DNA of 64,000 nucleotides. Origin: Oscillospiraceae bacterium. Its GTDB lineage: Bacteria > Bacillota > Clostridia > Oscillospirales > Acutalibacteraceae. This document shows positions 30,175 through 39,110 of the stretch, piece by piece. A program made the position numbers and the translations under genes. Position 1 is the first letter of the stretch. Each line of letters starts with the position of its first letter. Under the pieces are notes generated by a model. It saw only the letters and a program-made list of their open reading frames with translations. It was not told where the DNA came from and ran no database searches. The DNA lies in contig SVPI01000004.1 in NCBI GenBank assembly GCA_015065935.1, positions 1-64,000 of the forward strand, written 5' to 3'.

Positions 30175-30742
30175 TATTTTCTTTTTTCTTTCTGAATGAG
30201 AAAAGGCAGGTAACATAGGTTGCCGCAATGAGGGTAAACGAAACCGCGCCGAAAACAAGGTGCCTTTCGTTTACACCTGTAACCTTAATAACCGCGGCGC
30301 CGCTGAAAACCGTTTTTCCTGCATTATCGGTTATAGTCACATTACCGCCGGAATAAACAAGTTTTAAATTCAAAACTGCGGTTGCCTTTTGAGCAAGCTC
30401 AAAAATTTCCGATTTTGCCGATGAATCAAACCTTTCAAAGTTAACATCGCCTGCACCGAATTTTTGCACCTGACCGTCTAAAACTTTAAGACCGTTTTCA
30501 ATATAGCCTAAAATTTCATTCGACTGTGCCTCGGTAACACTTACGGTTAAAAAGAAGTTTCTGGCTTGATTTACATATTCGGCAGGCAGGGTATATTCCC
30601 TATCCCCCACCGTGTAAACCATTTGAATTTTTTCAAGAATTACCTGCTCCGATGCATTTATAGTTCCCTCGGCACTAACCGAAAAGGCGCAAAGCATAAA
30701 CAGGCTTAAAAATACGCAAACAAACTTTAAAAAATTTTTCAC
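30167..30742 (-). CDS. Exported protein with C-terminal TM and basic tail, putative sortase partner
   Basis: Signal peptide MKNFLKFVCVFLSLFMLCAFSVSA; C-terminal ERHLVFGAVSFTLIAATYVTCLFSFRKKK. Confidence 0.8.
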   Translation of the reverse strand: MKNFLKFVCVFLSLFMLCAFSVSAEGTINASEQVILEKIQMVYTVGDREYTLPAEYVNQARNFFLTVSVTEAQSNEILGYIENGLKVLDGQVQKFGAGDVNFERFDSSAKSEIFELAQKATAVLNLKLVYSGGNVTITDNAGKTVFSGAAVIKVTGVNERHLVFGAVSFTLIAATYVTCLFSFRKKKENNE

Positions 30743-30810
30743 TTTTCTTCCTCCTTAGAATTATACTCATAACAAGTATATCCAAGCAAGAAGATTTTTA
30801 TTCCGAAAAA

Positions 30811-30957
30811 TTATTTTTTAATAAGCTTTGCGCGGCGGAAAATTAGGCGTGCAAGGCGCTTTTCAAGAACGGCCAGCTTTCTCTCGTTAAAAAAGCCCCA
30901 AACCACAATTCCTATTAAAATGGCCTCTATAACTGTGCTGAATACTGATAAAAACAT
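30811..30957 (-). CDS. Small (48 aa) single-TM protein, not in supplied ORF track
   Basis: ATG 30957 with RBS AGGAGGT: MFLSVFSTVIEAILIGIVVWGFFNERKLAVLEKRLARLIFRRAKLIKK*; good promoter upstream. Confidence 0.7.
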   Translation of the reverse strand: MFLSVFSTVIEAILIGIVVWGFFNERKLAVLEKRLARLIFRRAKLIKK

Positions 30958-30968
30958 AGTTACCTCCT

Positions 30969-31022
30969 AAAAAGAACATTTGTTCTTTTTCTTTATTATA
31001 CACTTTTTTGCGGCTTTGTCAA
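30969..31022 (-). promoter_or_regulatory. Sigma-A-like promoter with downstream LexA/SOS-box-like palindrome
   Basis: TTGACA-16 nt-TATAAT then AAAAAGAACA-AA-TGTTCTTTTT (core GAAC-N4-GTTC at 30974-30985). Confidence 0.7.
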
Positions 31023-31063
31023 CACTTTTTTTAAAAGTTTTTACAATTAAATTATAAAAAAAA

Positions 31064-31091
31064 GAAAGTCCCTTAAAGGGGACTTTCAGTG
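31064..31091 (-). terminator. Terminator of SLOG-family gene
   Basis: gaaagtcccttaaaggggactttc with A-tract on the left (U-tract in minus transcript). Confidence 0.75.
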
Positions 31092-31094
31092 CTT

Positions 31095-31664
31095 TTATTC
31101 ATCTTCCTCTGCTGCATCGGCAAGGGATATATAATCGCGATAGGTAAGCAGGCTTTCCTCACTGTCAGCAAGGTTTATAATTTTCTTGTTTTTCTTTGCG
31201 GCATATTTAAGGGTTGCGGCGGTGCCTCCCGGTGCTCCGTCAAAATAGGTCAGCACCAAATCGCTGTTATCAACCATAAAATCATTACGCTTAAAATAAC
31301 ACCCCTTATAATATTCCTCAGAAAGTAAGATAACCTCATCGGCATTTGTAAGCACATTATCATACCGCTTTTTCCAGCCCTCATCCCAGCCTGCTGTTTG
31401 ATTTCTAAAGGGCAATACGCAAATTAAATTAACCACGCAGTCCCCTTTTTCTTTAAGCAGTAAAACCATTTCAGCGGCTAAAATATCAAAGCCCATTGCC
31501 ATACCTGTGTAAAAGGTGAAGCAGTTTTCTTTAGGCAGAGAAAAAATCGCCTCTAAAAGGGATGCCTCAAAGGCGGCATACTTTGGGTCAGAGTCACTAA
31601 ATTCAAAGGGAAATTTAGCAGGTCTGTAGCCTGTAAAGCAACAACTAAAAGTTTTATCAGTCAT
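31095..31664 (-). CDS. SLOG family protein (YpsA/DUF1273-like)
   Basis: CCFTGYRPAKFPF, FYTGMAMGFDILAAE, APGGTAATLKYA. Confidence 0.85.
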   Translation of the reverse strand: MTDKTFSCCFTGYRPAKFPFEFSDSDPKYAAFEASLLEAIFSLPKENCFTFYTGMAMGFDILAAEMVLLLKEKGDCVVNLICVLPFRNQTAGWDEGWKKRYDNVLTNADEVILLSEEYYKGCYFKRNDFMVDNSDLVLTYFDGAPGGTAATLKYAAKKNKKIINLADSEESLLTYRDYISLADAAEEDE

Positions 31665-31713
31665 AATATTTCCTTTTTAGAAAACGCCAAGGTTTCCCTC
31701 GGCGTTTTTCTTT

Positions 31714-33348
<1,635 letters not shown>

Positions 33349-33365
33349 TTAAAATTACCTCCAAA

Positions 33366-33650
33366 TTACTCAACAATAGCCAAAATATCGCTTTGGCGGA
33401 GAATGCTGTACTCAGTTCCATCAATCTTAACCTCGTTGCCTGCATATTTTGCGGCAATAACGCGGTCACCAACCTTAACATACATTTTAACGTCGGCGCC
33501 ATCTACCATACCGCCGGGGCCAACGGCCACAACCTCAAAAATTTCGGGTTTTTCCTTGGCGGTAGAGGTAAGGATAATGCCGCTTTTAGTTGTTTCCTCA
33601 ACTTCTACAGCCTTGGTTACAACGCGGTCGGCTAAAGGTTTAATAGTCAT
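33366..33650 (-). CDS. groS: Co-chaperonin GroES
   Basis: IKPLADRVVTKAVEVEETTKSGIILTSTAKEKP. Confidence 0.99.
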   Translation of the reverse strand: MTIKPLADRVVTKAVEVEETTKSGIILTSTAKEKPEIFEVVAVGPGGMVDGADVKMYVKVGDRVIAAKYAGNEVKIDGTEYSILRQSDILAIVE

Positions 33651-33685
33651 TGTTATATTCCTCCTAATGAATAATCACAGAAAAG

Positions 33686-33712
33686 TTAGCACTCTAACTT
33701 TAAGAGTGCTAA
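33686..33712. promoter_or_regulatory. CIRCE element (HrcA operator)
   Basis: TTAGCACTC-N9-GAGTGCTAA perfect match upstream of groES. Confidence 0.98.
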
Positions 33713-33790
33713 TTATTATTGTAATCCTTTTATTTCCAAAATCAAGTGTTTTTTAGAAATTTAAAAAATTATTAACAAAATTTATGAAAA

Positions 33791-34726
33791 TTATTTATTT
33801 TTAGCGCCGATAAATTCAGGCTCCCGCTGAGCAAGGGTGCAGGGCAGGCGGAATTTTATCGCTTTTTTCACAATTTCAAACCTAACGGTTTTACTGTGGA
33901 AAATTTCGCCATCTAAATTTACCGAAATGGGCTTATCGGCCTCAATTTCCATTGTTTCGCACTTGCCCATTGTTACATATTTTTTCTTATGCTGCATTCC
34001 CGAAGAATAAACCTTTAAAAACGAGGGTACACGGAAGCGGGAAATTCTATCCACCAGCAAAAATTCAAGCTTTCCATCCCTTGGGTCGGCTTCAGGGGCG
34101 CTTATGTAACCGCCGCCATAAACAGGGCCGTTGGCGCAAACGGCAAAAAGGCACCTTTTAAGACCTAAATATTTATCATCAATTTTAATTCTTATACTAA
34201 TGCCCAGTTTTCTTAAAAAGGTTTTAACAACAGCCATATTATAAGCCATCGGACCCGAAACTAAGGGTAGTTTTTTAAACAGCTTCATATCATCGGCAAC
34301 CATTGCATCCATTCCAACCGAGCACTGGTTTATGGAATAAAAATCGTTGGCCTTTATTAAATCAAGGTAAATATCACTACCTTCAAGCTGGTTATCAAGA
34401 TTTAAAAATTCATCCTTACCGCCGAAAAACTTTAAAAAGTCGTTAGCAGAGCCGCAGGGCAAAACGCCAAGGGTTACATTATCCAAGCCTACAATGCCGT
34501 TAACCGCTTCAAAGCAGGTTCCCTCTCCGCCGCAGGCAAAAATGCAAACCTCATCGCCTAACATTGCCTCATTCTTTGCGGCAACCTCGGCATCTCCCGC
34601 ATTTTCGGTGATAATGATTTTATAATCCTCTTCCCTTTTTTCAAAGGCTTTTTTTATCATAGGAGGCAGGCTTTCGGGGCCCTTGCCCTTGCCTGCTGTG
34701 GGGTTAATTATAAAAACATACCTCAT
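33791..34726 (-). CDS. Diacylglycerol/lipid kinase family protein
   Basis: FIINPTAGKGKG, GGEGTCFEAVNG, GVLPCGSANDF. Confidence 0.92.
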   Translation of the reverse strand: MRYVFIINPTAGKGKGPESLPPMIKKAFEKREEDYKIIITENAGDAEVAAKNEAMLGDEVCIFACGGEGTCFEAVNGIVGLDNVTLGVLPCGSANDFLKFFGGKDEFLNLDNQLEGSDIYLDLIKANDFYSINQCSVGMDAMVADDMKLFKKLPLVSGPMAYNMAVVKTFLRKLGISIRIKIDDKYLGLKRCLFAVCANGPVYGGGYISAPEADPRDGKLEFLLVDRISRFRVPSFLKVYSSGMQHKKKYVTMGKCETMEIEADKPISVNLDGEIFHSKTVRFEIVKKAIKFRLPCTLAQREPEFIGAKNK

Positions 34727-34728
34727 TT

Positions 34729-35862
34729 TTAAAATTTCTCCTTATTTTTAAAATACAAAAACGCCTGACATTTTATCATTCCGTTATAAAGCTTGCGCCG
34801 CTTATCGGCTGTGTCGCCAAAGAATTTTTCAAATTCATCGTGGGGGCTTATAATGCAGTATTTTTGACCACTACCCCTCGTAAAGCGCTGCCCCATTGTT
34901 TTATAAAGCGCCTCAGCTGCCTGAACATCTAAAAGGCGTTCGCCATAAGGCGGGTTGGTTATAATTTGGCACCTTTCATCCGGTGCAACAAAATCCTTAA
35001 CATCGCGAACAACGGCTTTAATATAATTTTTAACCCCTGCCTTTGCGGCATTGGCTAGGGTGAGTTCCACACAGTTTTTATCAATATCAAAGCCTGTGGC
35101 GGTGAAATCAATGTTATGCAAAATGTTATCCTGCGCCCGCATTCGCTCCTGCTGCCAAGCAGTTTGAGGAATGCAGTTAAAGCGCTCTGCCGCAAAAAAT
35201 CTCCTAAGTCCCGGGGCAATTTTTGCCGCCATCATAGCGCCCTCTATAAGAATAGTACCCGAGCCGCAAAAGGGGTCAATAAGTGTTGTATCGGGGAAAA
35301 TTCTCGCAGTGTCGCAAAGGGCGGCGGCAAGTGTTTCCTTTAAGGGGGCATCGTTAGAACTGCGCCTATAGCCCCTTTTGTGAAGCCCCTCGCCCGATGT
35401 ATCAATCATCAAGGTTACCTTATCTTTTAGAATGGAAAACTTAATTTTATATTCGGGGCCTGTTTCGTTAAACCAGGAAATGTTATATTTCGATTTAAGC
35501 CTTTCAACAACCGCCTTTTTAATAATAGACTGGCAGTCGGGAATGCTGTGAAGGGCAGAATTTATACTATAGCCTGTAACAGGAAAAGCATCATCCTTAC
35601 CGATATAATTTTCCCACTGCAGCGCTTTAACGCCATCGAAAAGTGTGGTAAAATCTGTGGCGGTAAATTCGCCCATATTTATTAAAATTCGCTCTGAAAA
35701 GCGGGAATTTATGTTTGCACGGGCAAGAATGTTTGCATCGCCCTCAAAAAGCACCCTGCCGTTTTCTGCGGCAACATTTTCGCAGCCCATTCTTCTTAGT
35801 TCATCAGCCGCAATACCCTCAATACCGAAAATGCAGGGGGCAACCATTTTAATTTTTTCCAT
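34729..35862 (-). CDS. THUMP-domain class I SAM-dependent RNA methyltransferase (RlmL/YpsC-like)
   Basis: DTSGEGLHKRGYR, LIDPFCGSGTILIEGAM, ITNPPYGERL. Confidence 0.93.
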   Translation of the reverse strand: MEKIKMVAPCIFGIEGIAADELRRMGCENVAAENGRVLFEGDANILARANINSRFSERILINMGEFTATDFTTLFDGVKALQWENYIGKDDAFPVTGYSINSALHSIPDCQSIIKKAVVERLKSKYNISWFNETGPEYKIKFSILKDKVTLMIDTSGEGLHKRGYRRSSNDAPLKETLAAALCDTARIFPDTTLIDPFCGSGTILIEGAMMAAKIAPGLRRFFAAERFNCIPQTAWQQERMRAQDNILHNIDFTATGFDIDKNCVELTLANAAKAGVKNYIKAVVRDVKDFVAPDERCQIITNPPYGERLLDVQAAEALYKTMGQRFTRGSGQKYCIISPHDEFEKFFGDTADKRRKLYNGMIKCQAFLYFKNKEKF

Positions 35863-35867
35863 TTATT

Positions 35868-36710
35868 TTAAATCCTTTTTGTTTTGTGTCGGGTTACATG
35901 GCAACCAATGTTAACAGCCACAGGAAGCCCTGCAATGTGGGTGGATGCCGTTTCAATATTAACGGCAAGGGCGGTGGTGCTTCCACCAAAGCCCTGGGGG
36001 CCAATGCCAAGTTGGTTTATTTTTTCTAAAAGCTCGGTTTCAAGCGTTCCATAATAAGGGTCGGCATTGCGCTTATCTATATCCCTTAAAAGCGCCTTTT
36101 TGGAAAGAAGTGCACACTGCTCAAAATCCCCACCAATGCCAACACCCACAACAATTGGTGGGCAGGGGTTACCCGATGCTTTTTTAACACAGTCAAGAAC
36201 GCTGTCTATAACACCTTGCCTACCATCAAAGGGGGTGAGCATATAAATTCTGCTCATATTCTCACTGCCAAAGCCCTTTGGCGCAACGGTTATTTCAACC
36301 TCATCACCATCAACAATCTCCAAGTGGATAACTGCAGGGGTGTTATCGTTTGTGTTCACACGGTTAAGCGGGTCTAAAACCACCGATTTTCGAAGGAGAC
36401 CCTTTTCATAGCCGATGCTGACGCCCTCGTTCACGGCATCGTTTAAATTGCCGCCTACAAAATGCACATCCTGACCGACTTTAAGAAAAACCACAGCCAT
36501 ACCTGTGTCCTGACAAACAGGAATATCATACTCCTTGGCAAGGGCGCAATTTTTGCAAATATCCTTTAAAATTTCTTTGGCCAAAGGATTTTTCTCACTG
36601 CCCTGCGCTTTTTCTATGGTATTTACAATATCACCGGGTAGGCATTTATTTGCCTTAATGCAAAGCTCTGCCACGGTATCACGCACAAGGCTCACATTTA
36701 TCTCCTTCAT
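35868..36710 (-). CDS. Class I fumarate hydratase alpha subunit-like protein
   Basis: CQDTGMAVVFLKVGQDVHF, APKGFGSENMSRIYMLTP, GVGIGGDFEQCALLSKKALLR, GIGPQGFGGSTTALAVNIE; start taken at MKEINVSL. Confidence 0.9.
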   Translation of the reverse strand: MKEINVSLVRDTVAELCIKANKCLPGDIVNTIEKAQGSEKNPLAKEILKDICKNCALAKEYDIPVCQDTGMAVVFLKVGQDVHFVGGNLNDAVNEGVSIGYEKGLLRKSVVLDPLNRVNTNDNTPAVIHLEIVDGDEVEITVAPKGFGSENMSRIYMLTPFDGRQGVIDSVLDCVKKASGNPCPPIVVGVGIGGDFEQCALLSKKALLRDIDKRNADPYYGTLETELLEKINQLGIGPQGFGGSTTALAVNIETASTHIAGLPVAVNIGCHVTRHKTKRI

Positions 36711-36790
36711 TTTTCCCATCCTTTTTAAAAAAAACACCGCTTCATAAACTGCGATTTATGACGCGGCGCCGCTAATATCAGTTTTAAAAT

Positions 36791-37246
36791 TTATCTTACA
36801 CCCGCACCGCGCTTTGTGCGCTTAACCTCGGGGTTCTTGCGTTTTAAATCGGAAAACTTTTCATCGCTTGTCTGCTTGAATTTGTTCATCATATCTTCAA
36901 AGGAGGCAGGCTCGCTTTTTTTAGGTGTCCATGTATAAGAAGGGTCAATGGTGTTTTTTGCCTCAGAACGGTTATCCCTACGGAATTCTCCCCTGCCCTG
37001 TCGCTTTTCAGGCTCCATAGCCTTCTTTATGCTAAGGCTGATTTTACCATTATCGGCAATGGTGAGAATTTTCATTTTAACGGTGTCGCCCTCTTTAACG
37101 TGCTGGCGAATGTCACTGACATAGGTTTGTGCAACCTCAGAAATATGTACCATTCCTGTTTTACCTTCTAAAAACTCAACAAAAACGCCGAAATTGGTGA
37201 TACCTGTGATTTTGCCTTCGACTAACTGTCCTACCTCAAGTTGCAT
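36791..37246 (-). CDS. S1 RNA-binding domain protein (YabR-like)
   Basis: QLVEGKITGITNFGVFVEFLEGKTGMVHISEVA. Confidence 0.92.
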   Translation of the reverse strand: MQLEVGQLVEGKITGITNFGVFVEFLEGKTGMVHISEVAQTYVSDIRQHVKEGDTVKMKILTIADNGKISLSIKKAMEPEKRQGRGEFRRDNRSEAKNTIDPSYTWTPKKSEPASFEDMMNKFKQTSDEKFSDLKRKNPEVKRTKRGAGVR

Positions 37247-37285
37247 AAAGTGAATACTTCCTCCTCAAATGTCTAATACACCCGT

Positions 37286-37573
37286 TCAGTTTCCGGATAT
37301 ATCAATGAAAACCTGCTCGTTAGCATAGACATAACCAAGGCGCTCTCTTGCGGCTTTTTCCACAATTCGCTCTTCATCGCCGGCTTCAAGCAGGGTTTTA
37401 AGTTCGCTTATTTGCGCCTGCTTTTCATCCCTTTGTTCGCTAAGCATTTGTGATGTTGCCAAGCTGTTAACAAGTTCTCCCCATAAAGTGCAAAGAGAAA
37501 AAATCATATATCCGCAAACAGCAAGCACAACAAAGCGAAGCACTAAACTTTTATTTTTTTGTTTGCCTGCCAT
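37286..37573 (-). CDS. Septum formation initiator family protein (DivIC/FtsL-like)
   Basis: TM plus coiled coil; EKAARERLGYVYANEQVFIDI; syntenic position. Confidence 0.88.
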   Translation of the reverse strand: MAGKQKNKSLVLRFVVLAVCGYMIFSLCTLWGELVNSLATSQMLSEQRDEKQAQISELKTLLEAGDEERIVEKAARERLGYVYANEQVFIDISGN

Positions 37574-37633
37574 TTAAACTTCTTCCCTTCACATTTTACT
37601 ATTAGTAAGTATACAACACTTTTGTCCCTTGTT

Positions 37634-38050
37634 TCAAGCCTTTTTTAATCTTTTTTCCCTTTTATTTTTAAAAATTTTTCTTATTTTGGCTTTTTTGCGC
37701 CCACAAAAATTTTTTATTCTTCTTTTAAGGGTTATAATTGCCCTAAAAACAGCCGTTACGCCCTTTAGGAAAAAACGAGAAATACTGAAAAATACCGCCG
37801 AAAAGCCCAACAAAATTCCAAAAATAAAATATCCCCTAATAAACCCCTCGGTAAGGCTTAAAAGGAAGCAAAAGGTAATAACAGCGCAAACGGTAAAAAA
37901 TAAAATATCCGAAACAAAGACTAAAAACGGCTTAAAGGAGTGCACCTTCCTTGCCGCCCTAAAAAGGTCATAAAAAAGGCAAAAGAAGCCGCCCAAGGCA
38001 AGGCTTATGAAAAAGCTTACGGTTTGCTCGGCAATGTTAATTCCCCACAT
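37634..38050 (-). CDS. yabQ: Spore cortex biosynthesis protein YabQ
   Basis: Membrane protein LALGGFFCLFYDLFRAARK, adjacent to yabP. Confidence 0.85.
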   Translation of the reverse strand: MWGINIAEQTVSFFISLALGGFFCLFYDLFRAARKVHSFKPFLVFVSDILFFTVCAVITFCFLLSLTEGFIRGYFIFGILLGFSAVFFSISRFFLKGVTAVFRAIITLKRRIKNFCGRKKAKIRKIFKNKREKRLKKA

Positions 38051-38328
38051 TATTTAAAAAGCCTCGAAAAAAATCCGCCGCCGGCACTGTCGTTTGTGTA
38101 AACCAGAGCAAAAACGTTGCCCAGCACCGTGGCCTGACCGCTTTGAACGCTGAATTCGGAAATGTTCAGTCCCTCACCTCTAATACTTAGTGTTCCTAGG
38201 TTGGTTTTTAAAATTACGGAATTATCATCAAAATTATCAACACTTATAACACCTGTAAGCGTTAGTTTCTTTCGGTCCTCTAAAATCAGGTTGTGAGCCT
38301 TATCGTAATTTTCAGACAAAAAAATCAC
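38050..38328 (-). CDS. yabP: Sporulation protein YabP
   Basis: NLILEDRKKLTLTGVISVDNFDDNSVILKTNLGTLSIRGEGLNI; ORF start is GTG, true start may be slightly downstream. Confidence 0.92.
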   Translation of the reverse strand: MIFLSENYDKAHNLILEDRKKLTLTGVISVDNFDDNSVILKTNLGTLSIRGEGLNISEFSVQSGQATVLGNVFALVYTNDSAGGGFFSRLFK

Positions 38329-38357
38329 CCCATACCAAATATATTGGCTTGGGGTGA
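38325..38357 (-). terminator. Terminator-like hairpin at the yabO/yabP junction
   Basis: TCACCCCA-AGCCAATATATTTGGTA-TGGGGTGA followed by TTTTTTT in minus transcript. Confidence 0.7.
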
Positions 38358-38360
38358 CAA

Positions 38361-38603
38361 TTATTCAATTATTCTGCAAAGGTCGGCAGCTTCTTCCTTT
38401 TTAACCACATCGCAAACCTGCAAAATTTCAAACTTAACCGTTCGTGTGCCAAAGACTATCTCTACCACATCGCCAACCTTAACATCATAGGAAGCGCGGG
38501 CAACTTTGCCATTAACCGTAACACGCCCTGCATCGCAGGCCTCGTTGGCAACCGTTCTGCGCTTTATAACTCTTGATACCTTTAAAAACTTATCTAATCT
38601 CAT
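38361..38603 (-). CDS. S4 domain RNA-binding protein (YabO/RqcP-like)
   Basis: MRLDKFLKVSRVIKRRTVANEACDAGRVTVNGK. Confidence 0.95.
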   Translation of the reverse strand: MRLDKFLKVSRVIKRRTVANEACDAGRVTVNGKVARASYDVKVGDVVEIVFGTRTVKFEILQVCDVVKKEEAADLCRIIE

Positions 38604-38662
38604 AAAAGCCTCATAAAAAACTCAAAGCCGCCCGAAAGGACGGCCTTAAATTCTTTGGTTTC

Positions 38663-38938
38663 TTATTTTGCAACCTTATCTTTAAGAGCTGCGCCTGCTT
38701 TGAAAGCGGGGATTTTGGTAGCTGCAATTTTGATGGTCTCTTTGGTTCTGGGGTTGATACCGGTTCTTGCTTCACGAGCGCGAACTTCGAAAGTACCAAA
38801 GCCGATAAGCTGAACCTTTTCGCCCTTAACAAGAGCTTCTTCAACGGATGCTAAAACTGCTGCGAGAGCCTTGTCAGCGTCCTTCTTAGAAAGACCGGAT
38901 TTTTCTGCAATTGCTGCAACTAATTCTGTTTTGTTCAT
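38663..38938 (-). CDS. hup: HU family DNA-binding protein
   Basis: MNKTELVAAIAEKSGLSKKDADKAL, GFGTFEVRAREARTGINPRT. Confidence 0.98.
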   Translation of the reverse strand: MNKTELVAAIAEKSGLSKKDADKALAAVLASVEEALVKGEKVQLIGFGTFEVRAREARTGINPRTKETIKIAATKIPAFKAGAALKDKVAK

Positions 38939-39110
38939 TTTCGAGTTACCTCCGTTTATTTTGTTGACGACAACCTGTCATCAGTCCATGCGATTAAATA
39001 AATCGTACATAATATATTTACCATATTTTATCACAAAAATCAATATCTTTTTGTTAATTTTTACAAAAAGGCGAAATTTTGAGCAAATTTTAATGAATTT
39101 TTTACAAATA

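Noticed and set aside
31095-31664. SLOG-family protein as part of a nucleotide-signalling defence system
   Set aside because: Looks like a standalone YpsA/DUF1273-type housekeeping paralogue; no effector partner gene is adjacent and a terminator separates it from the small SOS-box ORF.
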